In this document: piece after piece, positions 7,858 through 15,463 of the stretch
Layout of the letters: each line of letters opens with the position of its first letter
How positions within the stretch are numbered: position 1 is the stretch's first letter
Source of the DNA: Marinobacterium_E sp035458585
GTDB lineage: Bacteria; Pseudomonadota; Gammaproteobacteria; Pseudomonadales; Balneatricaceae
Length of the DNA stretch: 27,296 bases
Assembly (NCBI GenBank): GCA_035458585.1
Contig: DATHZN010000023.1
Coordinates: 1 to 27,296 of the forward strand
Direction: 5' to 3'
Position numbers and translations under genes: made by a program
The notes under the pieces: model-generated
The model's input: the letters and a program-made list of their open reading frames with translations, nothing else
The model's database searches: none
Told to the model about the DNA's origin: nothing

Positions 7858-8376
7858 ATGGTGACAACATCAGGTGATCGCGATTCATTACAGATAGTGC
7901 TTACACCCAATCGGTCGGCAACGTGGCGCTTTAATTGTCTTGTGCTCAAACTTTTCGGTTTTGTGATCTTCGCTATTGCTATAGGTTGGAGTCTTATGGG
8001 CGTATGGGTGATCTTACCCTTTGCTGGGATCGAATTCGCTCTGTTGGTCTACTTTGTTTATCGCACCTCCTCGGACTGTTATCGAAAGGAAGTTTTGCAC
8101 CTCTCGCCAGGTGTCATTCGACTTGAGCGTGGTCGAAAGGCTCCCACCACTGCACACAGCTTCGATCGGGCAAGTTGTGAGTTCATTAAGACTTATCCAT
8201 CACATTTTTGGAGTGCGGCGTCGATTAACCTAAAATCCCGTGGGAAATTGATACGGGTTGGTCGGTTTTTAAATAAACAGGATATTGAGGAACTTTGGGC
8301 ACTGCTTTCTCGCAGCGGTATCCCATATCGGGAGAAAGGTCAGGCACCGGTCGATACCGACCCGTTCAAGCTCTGA
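7858..8376 (+). CDS. DUF2244 family membrane protein
   Basis: A 172-residue inner-membrane protein of unknown function. The N-terminus LTPNRSATWRFN is typical of DUF2244. Two hydrophobic segments follow (about 29-46 and 48-68, the second containing ILPFAGIEFALLVYFVY), then a soluble C-terminal part of beta character with ERGRKAP and a closing helix NKQDIEELWALLSRSG. In other proteobacteria this family often lies near cytochrome oxidase genes; here it stands alone, though the cytochrome c unit is just upstream behind a terminator. It converges on the next gene with a gap of seven bases and no visible terminator between them. Confidence 0.8.
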   Translation: MVTTSGDRDSLQIVLTPNRSATWRFNCLVLKLFGFVIFAIAIGWSLMGVWVILPFAGIEFALLVYFVYRTSSDCYRKEVLHLSPGVIRLERGRKAPTTAHSFDRASCEFIKTYPSHFWSAASINLKSRGKLIRVGRFLNKQDIEELWALLSRSGIPYREKGQAPVDTDPFKL

Positions 8377-8383
8377 TGTGCCG

Positions 8384-8698
8384 TTAGTGTATCAATACCA
8401 TTCCGATACCCATAAATCCCCCTAGTATCGATAGCACGAGCCTGGCAAGTGTCAGTATGCCCAGTAGCTTAAAAAAGAACATCGTTTTATTCAGAGCACT
8501 CTCGGCTTCGCCTCTACGTGCAAGATCAACTGACTGCCAGAGGATCACTGCACAGTAGATCATGGGTATTCCAACCACAGCACCGATAAGGGTCAATGAT
8601 AGCCCCAGCCCATATAGCCCTGTTGCAACTGATACCAGTTTTATCCACAAACCGTTGCGATCAAAGGCTTTTGCGACCAGGTCGGTATTGACTGACAT
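8384..8698 (-). CDS. Small membrane protein of unknown function
   Basis: A 104-residue protein with three or four membrane segments. Residues 19-54 hold two close hydrophobic helices (LYGLGLSLTLIGAVVGIPM, then YCAVILWQSV). A short charged link LARRGEAESALNK follows, and residues 72-103 are again hydrophobic and glycine-rich (LGILTLARLVLSILGGFMG). AAGGA lies eight bases before the ATG. I do not recognise it with certainty; a DUF5362-like family is possible. It may follow the TpsB gene in the same direction, 102 bases apart, but a functional link is not evident. Confidence 0.7.
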   Translation of the reverse strand: MSVNTDLVAKAFDRNGLWIKLVSVATGLYGLGLSLTLIGAVVGIPMIYCAVILWQSVDLARRGEAESALNKTMFFFKLLGILTLARLVLSILGGFMGIGMVLIH

Positions 8699-8800
8699 AT
8701 CAAATCCTTAGAACCCAAAAAATTTAGCGTAGTGCCATGGGGCCAGATTGGCAACGTGGTTACTCGCTTTGATATTTCGTAATGCAACGCAAATTGCATC

Positions 8801-10342
8801 TCAAAATGAATAAGAAATGGATGATAAAAAACGCATATCTCCGGCTGTTGATTGGCCGGGTAGGTTATTGAGAGCACGCGCTAAAGAGAGATTTAAAGCG
8901 AATTCTTCACTCAATTGAATGCGGCTGCTGGTCCCCAGACTGCTTATGGTTAATGCCTTATCAGTGTTTTTGCTGGGTTTAATTTTGGCCCGATCAAAAA
9001 AAACGCTCAGTCTAAGATTGCTGCTAATCTGCTTAGCCAGGTCTAAGTTGATCATCGCCCCTTGATCCGCCTGAAGCTCGCCGGGTAAATAGCCCCTTAC
9101 CCCGTGCGGGCCGCCAACTAGTATCTGTTCCGCTTCATCTAATTGGGTGCTGGCGAGCTGTCCGCTCAATTTAAAGCTGTAGCGCCAACCCGACGTATAA
9201 CGACGAGTGAAGTCGATAAAACCGGATAGTTTTTGAAAGTCACTGCTGTGATTAATTTCGCGGTTATGGCCCAGCGTAATTTCACTGCTGTAGGTCATAC
9301 GGCCACCGAAAATGGCACGATTACCATCTAGCACAAGGTCAAACGTATCCAAGGGGTAGGCGAGCTCGCGGCGCTCAACTAATGCCGTTAGAAAAAGGTT
9401 ATGAGCGACTGTACGTTGTATCGGATAGCGGTAACCCAGTGAGTAGCTTCGAGCGTTGTCGCCACCCACTGATCGCTCGGCATGCAGTAGCCCCAGTTGG
9501 ATATCTACCGTTGCACCACTGAAGCCCACTGGACCGCGATAAGCGATACTGGCAAAGTCGAGCCCCTCGCTTTTCGATGCGTTGACATAGGCGGCGCCAC
9601 CCCGATTCAGAGGGCTGGCGTATAACGAGGTGAGCACTAATTGATTTTCGCCGGTGTGCCTGTTACCTGCGTTATCAAACGCTACAGTGCCTGTGTACCT
9701 TGGCGTATTCTCGACCCAGAGCTCCAGTACTTGATCACCCTCGTCATCGGGATGGTGTCCCCCTGAAACAGCAACACCGTGCAGGTCTATCGCCAAGAGT
9801 TGTCCACGTTCCATCTCACTGATGCGCAGAGGCGGATTTGCACTGATGTTGTGCTGTGCGACTGCTTCAACACGCTGGAGATCGACATTGAACTGCTCTT
9901 CAAATCCGTAATCGAGCTCTACCCCAGAGAAGCGCGCTTCCCGAATCTCAATCAGGATGACGCCGTCTACTACATCCTGAGGTGGCACCTGTGCAGTTAC
10001 CGCTAAATCTGATGCTCGGTAAGTCTGTTTTACGAGATCGGTTAGCGAGTAAATTTGTTTTGGGGTCAGTTCCCTATTCACGAAAGGGGCAAACACCTCT
10101 TGTAGCCTGTCATTGGATATTGAGTGATTGCCTGTAAACTCGACGCGCTCAACTCTCAATGTTGGGCCTTGGTCATCGGGCACACTCCACTGAAGGTTGG
10201 GTGTACTGAGACGGCCCACAGACGGCAAGTAGATAGTAGGAAACTGTGATTGTGACTGGTTCATCAGTATGCCAACGCTAGGTTGCGCATTCGCAGCGAC
10301 AGCTAGGCTCATTAAAACGAGAGTTGGCAGTATTCTGTGCAT
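8801..10342 (-). CDS. ShlB/FhaC-type two-partner secretion transporter (TpsB)
   Basis: An outer-membrane beta-barrel of the Omp85 superfamily that exports a TpsA exoprotein. It has 513 residues, slightly shorter than FhaC or ShlB. Order: signal peptide 1-19 (cleavage after AVAANA), a linker rich in Gln/Pro, POTRA_2 domain about 62-135 (LRVERVEFTGNHSISNDRL with EIREARFSGVELD at its end), a second POTRA about 138-212, and the barrel from about 215 (ENTPRYTGTVAFDNAGNRHTG) to the end. The conserved VRGY motif of strand-loop L6 is in GGPHGVRGYLPGE near residue 420, and the chain ends in SYSF, a C-terminal aromatic as expected for barrel insertion. No TpsA gene is found in the window. The ribosome site is weak. 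Confidence 0.9.
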   Translation of the reverse strand: MHRILPTLVLMSLAVAANAQPSVGILMNQSQSQFPTIYLPSVGRLSTPNLQWSVPDDQGPTLRVERVEFTGNHSISNDRLQEVFAPFVNRELTPKQIYSLTDLVKQTYRASDLAVTAQVPPQDVVDGVILIEIREARFSGVELDYGFEEQFNVDLQRVEAVAQHNISANPPLRISEMERGQLLAIDLHGVAVSGGHHPDDEGDQVLELWVENTPRYTGTVAFDNAGNRHTGENQLVLTSLYASPLNRGGAAYVNASKSEGLDFASIAYRGPVGFSGATVDIQLGLLHAERSVGGDNARSYSLGYRYPIQRTVAHNLFLTALVERRELAYPLDTFDLVLDGNRAIFGGRMTYSSEITLGHNREINHSSDFQKLSGFIDFTRRYTSGWRYSFKLSGQLASTQLDEAEQILVGGPHGVRGYLPGELQADQGAMINLDLAKQISSNLRLSVFFDRAKIKPSKNTDKALTISSLGTSSRIQLSEEFALNLSLARALNNLPGQSTAGDMRFLSSISYSF

Positions 10343-10754
10343 GCGAATCCAAAAAATTTTTCTGTCGTTAGAGGACGTCTATCACTCTCGAGCGTCTACG
10401 CGAGGGGAGAGGCGATGGTTTGCTTAAGGTCTGTTTATCCGTTGAAAACTGGGACTGTTCAACGCCTCAAGAATTCAGGAAGCTGACTATCTCGGCTAGC
10501 TCTGGCGGCGAGCTCATCGCCGCGGCGCTCAAGCGTGCAATCGAGTTGATGGTGTCCTGCGTACCTTTTCTGTGGTTATGAGTACTTTGACTACTGCGAG
10601 GCGGGTTTAAGTATTAACAATTTTCAAGATTGGTTCTGGGTAATAGTTACTGAAAACTGTCGTAACTAATGTATTCTTCGACTCATGCTTTTAAGTCACA
10701 AATGACATCAAAAGCCATAAAGTCACAAGGGTTAAGTCACAAGAGAGCAGAGAC
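10343..10754. other. Intergenic stretch between the divergent tpsB and DUF4942-like genes
   Basis: No convincing gene. One frame on the plus strand is open for about 68 codons (about 10368-10577) but has no good start or family resemblance. Promoters for both flanking genes should lie here. A TATTCT near 10672 could be a -10 for the plus-strand gene. The right end holds the three AAGTCACAA repeats listed separately. Confidence 0.5.
10693..10742 (+). repeat. Three direct repeats AAGTCACAA upstream of the DUF4942-like gene
   Basis: The nonamer AAGTCACAA occurs at 10693-10701, 10720-10728 and 10734-10742, starts spaced 27 and 14 bases. The last copy ends 12 bases before the GTG start, so the repeats lie in the promoter or leader. 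They look like a set of protein-binding sites, possibly for the adjacent gene product; that role is inferred. Confidence 0.75.
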
Positions 10755-11531
10755 GTGAGCATGTCAGAACAAGGTGTTCAGATTGAGAATGGCCAGCTCG
10801 GGAATGGGTGGTCAATCAAGGCAATTGATCAGCTTCAGCGGCAGCGCAATGAGGCCATGTCGTTAATGGCTCAAGGTTTGGATCTGATGAGTCAGGCAAT
10901 TAAGAGAGCGCCTTCCTTGAGCTTTGAAGCGGTGTTAACCAACAACTTCTGGTACTCCAATGGTCGATTTGAGCAGCTTAAGCACGCCCTTGACCATGCA
11001 CTCGATCAGCGTTGCCTCGAGGTTCTTGCAGAGATCCATCCCAACGAACAGGAGATGTCCGCCCAGAAATCTAAGCGACGGATGGTGAATCTGGCAGATG
11101 TTAAAGAGCTGCCGCTGCAGCTGGACCTCCAGCGTCGTGAACTAGTGCTCGCATTGCGTTATTTTGAAGGTCGGGGTGTAGGGTCAGGCAGTTTTGCAAT
11201 CGGTCGATACCTCCGTGCGCAGAACTGTTTCGATGGCAACCGTTGGGCCGAATATTCAGCGGCTGCCGATCATCTTCACCAGCTCTGGAATGCGTTAATG
11301 GTGTTTGACCGTTTGGTGTGGAGCAATGGCAAGCCCAGTCGCGGTGCTGCGCGTTTTATGGAGCCATCACATCTTATCGCTGAGGGTCTCAAGCGTAAGC
11401 AGCTTGTTTATGACTTTTTGGTATTTAAAGTGCGGGTCGTTGGGAGCGATATGCTGATCGATTTCACTGATCGTCAGGATCTGTTAAAGCGGGTAAATCT
11501 CGAGTTGGATTCTTACTTCGGTCGAAAATAG
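10755..11531 (+). CDS. DUF4942-like protein
   Basis: A soluble 258-residue protein of unknown function. The N-terminal helix (IDQLQRQRNEAMSLMAQ, about 24-40) and above all the C-terminal part (VFKVRVVGSDMLIDFTDRQDLLKRVN, about 226-251, read as two pieces) follow the pattern of DUF4942, whose members end in a strand with N-G or similar, then FxR-x-DLVxxxN. The central part has ALRYFEGRGVGSGSF and FDRLVWSNGKPSRGAARF. The family is typical of plasmids, prophages and genomic islands, so a mobile origin of this segment is possible. The start may be the GTG at 10755 or the ATG two codons later; an AGAGAG lies seven bases before the GTG. It stands alone, convergent with the chemotaxis operon. Assignment rests on pattern memory only. 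Confidence 0.55.
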   Translation: MSMSEQGVQIENGQLGNGWSIKAIDQLQRQRNEAMSLMAQGLDLMSQAIKRAPSLSFEAVLTNNFWYSNGRFEQLKHALDHALDQRCLEVLAEIHPNEQEMSAQKSKRRMVNLADVKELPLQLDLQRRELVLALRYFEGRGVGSGSFAIGRYLRAQNCFDGNRWAEYSAAADHLHQLWNALMVFDRLVWSNGKPSRGAARFMEPSHLIAEGLKRKQLVYDFLVFKVRVVGSDMLIDFTDRQDLLKRVNLELDSYFGRK

Positions 11532-11589
11532 CCGCTTCGAGATAAGCGCCCTGTTACTGCCCTTTGGTCAGTCAAGGGGAGTGGTTGGA

Positions 11590-11618
11590 GGGGGCCCTGA
11601 TTGAAGTGAGCGGCCCCC
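11590..11618. terminator. GC-rich hairpin between convergent genes, possible terminator
   Basis: GGGGGCC (11590-11596) and GGCCCCC (11612-11618) pair perfectly around a 15-base loop, and lie between the stops of the DUF4942-like gene and the last chemotaxis gene. Neither strand has a T run after it, so it is not a canonical intrinsic terminator; it may be an RNA 3' end protected or helped by Rho. Confidence 0.35.
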
Positions 11619-11640
11619 ACTCACATTGAAAGAGAGCTTA

Positions 11641-12867
11641 TCAAAAGAGTTCGATTTCACCCTCATCCATATCTACCTGAGCGACGGTGCGCTGGCTGTT
11701 CCGGGTCTTGAGCGCATCAAGCATCTCCGATAGCCGGGCGCGTAATGCCTCAAGCTTGGCTTCGTCAATTTCATCTTTTTCATTTGCTAGCTGCTCAATT
11801 GCCATCGCCATCTCATTAAGTGCGTCGACATTGTGTTTAAGTGAGCCCAGCGCCTGCGAGGCGATATCCTCAAACTGCAATGAGCGTATAGCCTCATCGA
11901 CCGATACACCCAGTTCTCCACCGAGACTTGAAACGGCATTAATTTTATCGGCCAGAAAGTCGTTGAGTGCATTCATACCCTCAAACATCTTCTCGACATC
12001 CGCACGGGTATCCATTGCCTGAGCGATGTCAGTACTCGCAATCTTCTCCACCGTTTTACTCAGTCCATCAATGGTGGCGCGTGTTGCTCCGATTTCATCA
12101 CGAATACGCTCGTTTAGCTCGGAGGAGTTGACCGACAGGGCCCTTACCTCGTTAGCGACCACAGCGAATCCGCGCCCGGCATCTCCGGCACGTGCGGCCT
12201 CGATTGCAGCATTGAGCGCCAGTAAATTAGTTTGGCTGGCAAGCCCTTCAACCTCCTCGAGCAGTTTGAAGATGCCGTCCATTTTTGCCAGCATCTTCTC
12301 AATGTGATTCACAATCGTTTCTGAGTTGGCGGAAACCGCTTCCATGACGTGGGAAAAGCGCCCAACCGAGGTCTGAACCTCGCTTATGAACGCCTGCATG
12401 CTCATGCCGTTGCCTTCCCCGTCCTGCGCCTGAGCGATAATCTCGGCCGTATGGTGACTCTGCTCGTTTGAAATGCGGTGCATGGTGCGGAAGCTGCCGT
12501 CCATTAGCTTCACCGCGTCCGCGATCAACTGGCGTACTCGTTCTGCCTCTTGGTGCACAATTTCCGCCTCGGATGTTAGATTACTGGATACCTGATGAAA
12601 GGCGTCCCTCAATCCCGGTGTGCCACTCGCCTGTAACGAGGTAGATGGAGCAACCTGAGCTTTAACGTTTTGCGGCTTGCCCTTACCATCATCATCTTTT
12701 GGCACAGTATCCCGATTCTTTCGTTGAGACACCAGCTGGAATCCGGCCTGTGCGGCCAGTGCTACCAAGCCTATCCAGAGTATGATCTCTGTATCACCGA
12801 GACCCGCCTCTAACGCGATTAACACAACCAAAATCAGTTGCAACCAGGGTAGCTTGAAGTTCTTCAT
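11641..12867 (-). CDS. Short membrane-anchored MCP-like protein with a CheZ-like DxxxQ motif
   Basis: A 408-residue protein closing the chemotaxis operon. Two membrane helices (about 8-22 and 26-45) have only a few residues between them, so there is no periplasmic sensor. A charged linker follows, then a shortened receptor signalling region centred on the canonical hairpin tip (about 196-245: EGLASQTNLLALNAAIEAAR, then GRGFAVVANEVRALS). After it, SLQFEDIASQAL (329-340) carries D334 and Q338 in the DxxxQ spacing of the CheZ phosphatase site, followed by a helix as in CheZ. The C-terminus is acidic and ends EIELF, resembling the CheY-binding tail of CheZ in position and character. Its start overlaps the cheB stop by four bases. 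It may couple arrays to CheY dephosphorylation; that is inference. As plain annotation it is a methyl-accepting chemotaxis protein. Confidence 0.85.
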   Translation of the reverse strand: MKNFKLPWLQLILVVLIALEAGLGDTEIILWIGLVALAAQAGFQLVSQRKNRDTVPKDDDGKGKPQNVKAQVAPSTSLQASGTPGLRDAFHQVSSNLTSEAEIVHQEAERVRQLIADAVKLMDGSFRTMHRISNEQSHHTAEIIAQAQDGEGNGMSMQAFISEVQTSVGRFSHVMEAVSANSETIVNHIEKMLAKMDGIFKLLEEVEGLASQTNLLALNAAIEAARAGDAGRGFAVVANEVRALSVNSSELNERIRDEIGATRATIDGLSKTVEKIASTDIAQAMDTRADVEKMFEGMNALNDFLADKINAVSSLGGELGVSVDEAIRSLQFEDIASQALGSLKHNVDALNEMAMAIEQLANEKDEIDEAKLEALRARLSEMLDALKTRNSQRTVAQVDMDEGEIELF

Positions 12868-13940
12868 ACTTTGCTCTCCTGCTTATTTGCAAAGCGGCGT
12901 ATTAGACGCTCGCCAATTCTATTAAGCGGTGCCTGCTCGCAGGCGCCACCGTATCGAACAGCCGCTCCGGGCATACCCCAGACCAGACTGGTGTGCTCAT
13001 CCTGACAAATAGTATAGGCGCCCGCATCGCGCAGGCGTTTCATAGCCATCGACCCATCCTCTCCCATACCTGTCAGCATGATCGCTACTGCAGCCTCCGG
13101 TGCGATTGGCATGAGCGAGTCGAACAGCGCTTCAACAGAAGGGCGGTGCCGATTAACGGGTGCATCTTGGCCGAGTCTGCAACGTAACAGGCCACCGTTC
13201 TTTTCGACTCGAAGATGAGCGTCTCCCGGTGCAAGGTAGGCGTGACCGGGTTCCATTACCTGCAGATTCTTAGCTTCGACCACTCGTACCCTTGTGATTG
13301 AGTTCAGGCGCTCTGCCAAACGCGCGCTGAAGGATCCCGGAATATGTTGGGCGATCACAATCGGAGGGAGTCCGGATGGTAGGGATTGCAGAACTTCTCG
13401 CAAGGCTTCGGTTCCCCCCGTGGAGGACCCTATCGCAATAACTGCAAACTTACGTAGTTGGCCTATGTGGGCTTTTGGGGCGCTTGGTTGGGGCTTTGCA
13501 GCACTCTTAACGCGACTGAGATGTTTTACTTTGTGATAGGAGGCCGCGGCGTTTTTTACTTTGTTGATCAGCTCGAATTGAAAGGCATCGAGCTTGCTTT
13601 CATCGTCATGAGCGGTAGGTTTTGGCATGTAGTCCACGGCGCCGATTTCCAGCGCCTGCAAGGTGGTTTCGGCTCCCTCGCCGGTTAAGGACGATAGCAT
13701 GATCACGGGGAGGGGATTGAGCCTCATTAGATTGCGCAGGAAGGTTATTCCGTCCATGCGCGGCATCTCAACATCAAGTGTCAGCACCGTTGGATTGGTT
13801 GCTTTGATCTTGTCGCGCGCCTCATAGGGGTCGGCGGCTTCTCCGACAACTTCAATTTCTGGATCGGTGGACAACATCTCCCGCAGTACAGCCCGTACTA
13901 CTGTGGAGTCATCTACGATCAACACTCTTGGCTTGCTCAT
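12864..13940 (-). CDS. cheB: Chemotaxis protein-glutamate methylesterase/glutamine deamidase CheB
   Basis: CheB removes methyl groups from receptor glutamates, and deamidates glutamines, when phosphorylated by CheA; it gives feedback adaptation. The 358 residues hold a receiver domain (VDDS at 9-12, phospho-acceptor D56 in TLDVEMPRMDG, K107 in PKP), a linker (about 130-160) and the CheB_methylest domain from about 163. Its catalytic triad is visible: S173 in IGSSTGGTEAL, H199 in AQHIPGSF, and D295 in TGMGEDGSM. The start overlaps the stop of cheD by four bases and its stop overlaps the next start by four, so the three are translationally coupled. Confidence 0.97.
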   Translation of the reverse strand: MSKPRVLIVDDSTVVRAVLREMLSTDPEIEVVGEAADPYEARDKIKATNPTVLTLDVEMPRMDGITFLRNLMRLNPLPVIMLSSLTGEGAETTLQALEIGAVDYMPKPTAHDDESKLDAFQFELINKVKNAAASYHKVKHLSRVKSAAKPQPSAPKAHIGQLRKFAVIAIGSSTGGTEALREVLQSLPSGLPPIVIAQHIPGSFSARLAERLNSITRVRVVEAKNLQVMEPGHAYLAPGDAHLRVEKNGGLLRCRLGQDAPVNRHRPSVEALFDSLMPIAPEAAVAIMLTGMGEDGSMAMKRLRDAGAYTICQDEHTSLVWGMPGAAVRYGGACEQAPLNRIGERLIRRFANKQESKV

Positions 13941-14554
13941 CGCGTTGTCTCCTTATTCCCGCCGAAGAGTTCAACATCGGCGGCGTCGAGAACTTTCTGC
14001 TCCAGCTTCTCTGCACGAGCAGTCTCTTTGAGTACCTCTTCAGTACTCAGATGCTTAATCAGGCGTTTCACTTTCATGCTGCCTGTTTGCGGATCAAATA
14101 CAACGCGACGGGGGTTGTCACCGCCTAAATCCTCCGCCGTCAGATTAAGATTCTCATGCTTGGCGTACAGACGAATAAACGTAGCGTTGGCAACACCGAC
14201 ACGATTAGATAATCCACGGACCACGTCAGCGGCCCCGCACACCTTTATTTGGAGGGCGTCGCGTTGGGCCCCCTTGCGTAAGAGTGAGTTGATTAGCACC
14301 TCCATCGCATGGACGCCGTACCTGAATGATTTTGATTCGGCATCACTTGCGCCTGCGTGGGGCAGGAGAAAGTGATTGATGCCACCCATTTTCCGATCTG
14401 GCGAGTAGATACAGGCAGAGACACAGGAACCCAGCACGGTGGTTAGTAGCAGGGGCTCATCACTAACAGCGTAGTCACCCTGAGCGAGGTTGACGAGCCA
14501 CTTCTCCCAACTATCGTCCCAGTAGCGTTCTAACTTGCCCGAACCTACAAGCAT
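13937..14554 (-). CDS. cheD: Chemoreceptor glutamine deamidase CheD, with a C-terminal extension
   Basis: CheD deamidates receptor glutamines and in some bacteria stimulates CheC. The catalytic core is clear: TTVLGSCVSACIYSP with nucleophile C44, and GGINHFLLPH with H61; K/VCGAADV and the R-Y-G region follow. The protein has 205 residues, longer than B. subtilis CheD (about 166); the surplus is an N-terminal stretch with aromatic residues (YWDDSWEKW) and a C-terminal helix ending DAADVELFGGNK (190-201). No CheC is present in this operon. The DVELF piece resembles the EIELF end of the MCP-like protein two genes on. GAGGT lies before the ATG, seven bases after the cheR stop. Confidence 0.95.
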   Translation of the reverse strand: MLVGSGKLERYWDDSWEKWLVNLAQGDYAVSDEPLLLTTVLGSCVSACIYSPDRKMGGINHFLLPHAGASDAESKSFRYGVHAMEVLINSLLRKGAQRDALQIKVCGAADVVRGLSNRVGVANATFIRLYAKHENLNLTAEDLGGDNPRRVVFDPQTGSMKVKRLIKHLSTEEVLKETARAEKLEQKVLDAADVELFGGNKETTR

Positions 14555-14561
14555 CGCTACC

Positions 14562-15392
14562 TCACTTAACCTTCTGGTAGATAGTTTTACCCACCAGCCG
14601 GAATCGGTCGGTTAATTTGTTAATCGATTCTGAGTGCCCTATGAACAGGTAGGCATCTGGCCGCAGGAGTTCTGCCATACGCCCTAGGAGTCGGGCCTGA
14701 GTCTGTTGGTCAAAATAGATCATAACGTTACGGCAAAAAATGAAGTCTAATGGACCGTCGATCGGCCAATCAGCCATCAGATTCACCTGTTGAAAATCGA
14801 TATGACGACGCAGTTCCGGCTTAATTTTCACTTTTCCCGCCTGTGATCCGCTGCCTTTGAGAAACCAACGGTGCAGTTGACGATCAGGAACCGCGGTCAT
14901 TCGCTCACGCATGTATACTCCCGATGAGCCGTGGGCCAACACATCCGAGTCGATATCAGTCGCGTGTATCCGCCAGTCCATGGATGGCATGTTGGCGAAG
15001 CTCTCAGCAAGAGTCATAGCTAGGGAGTAGGTCTCCTCACCAAGGGAGCAGCCTGCAGACCAGCATCTGAGGGTACGTCGACCAGACTGGCGCACCTCAG
15101 GAACTATATGGTCTCGGACAAACTCGAAGTGGTGTCCCTCTCGAAAGAAGGCAGTCAGATTGGTTGTGAGAGCATTAACGAACTGATTGAACTCCGCCGG
15201 GTGCGTATCCATGTAGCTTAGGTAGGCATCAAAACTATCCAACTTAAGGTCTCGAACACGTCTCACCAGTCGGTTGTAGGCCATGCTCTCTTTGTGATCA
15301 GAGAGCACAATGCCGCAATGCTCGTAAAGCTTATCCCTTACCCAAACAAACTGCTTACGGGTAAAGTCGAATTCACGTTTTTCGGATGACAT
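14562..15392 (-). CDS. cheR: Chemotaxis protein methyltransferase CheR
   Basis: CheR methylates receptor glutamates from S-adenosylmethionine. With the ATG at 15392 it has 276 residues, near the 286 of E. coli CheR, and opens MSSEKREFDFTRKQF. A longer frame from 15479 would overlap the end of the MCP gene and run through a perfect hairpin, and its 29 extra residues resemble nothing in the family. The N-terminal helical domain includes FVNALTTNLTAFFRE, the SAM-binding site is WSAGCSLGEETYSLA, followed by ATDID and FIFCRNVMIYFD. A GGGAT about seven bases upstream of the ATG is the ribosome site, directly below the hairpin. The receptor encoded just upstream ends in a CheR-docking pentapeptide. 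Confidence 0.95.
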   Translation of the reverse strand: MSSEKREFDFTRKQFVWVRDKLYEHCGIVLSDHKESMAYNRLVRRVRDLKLDSFDAYLSYMDTHPAEFNQFVNALTTNLTAFFREGHHFEFVRDHIVPEVRQSGRRTLRCWSAGCSLGEETYSLAMTLAESFANMPSMDWRIHATDIDSDVLAHGSSGVYMRERMTAVPDRQLHRWFLKGSGSQAGKVKIKPELRRHIDFQQVNLMADWPIDGPLDFIFCRNVMIYFDQQTQARLLGRMAELLRPDAYLFIGHSESINKLTDRFRLVGKTIYQKVK

Positions 15393-15406
15393 GGGGCGAT
15401 CCCGTA

Positions 15407-15430
15407 CCGGGGTCTCAGATGAGACCCCGG
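15407..15430 (-). promoter_or_regulatory. Perfect intra-operon hairpin between the MCP gene and cheR
   Basis: CCGGGGTCTC (15407-15416) and GAGACCCCGG (15421-15430) form a ten-pair stem with a four-base loop. On the minus strand it ends 14 bases before the cheR ATG, next to its ribosome site, and is not followed by T residues, so it is not a terminator. It may be an mRNA-processing or stability element, or may restrain cheR translation; the structure is seen and the role is inferred. Confidence 0.65.
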
Positions 15431-15463
15431 AGTAAGTGGAAGATCGGGTTGTGGTTGGACTGC

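Noticed and set aside
8641..8877. 78-codon open frame on the minus strand overlapping the tpsB end and the small membrane protein
   Set aside because: It overlaps two real genes in another frame and lacks a ribosome site.
10368..10577. Open frame of about 68 codons upstream of the DUF4942-like gene
   Set aside because: No good start codon or ribosome site and no recognisable domain; chance openness is more likely.
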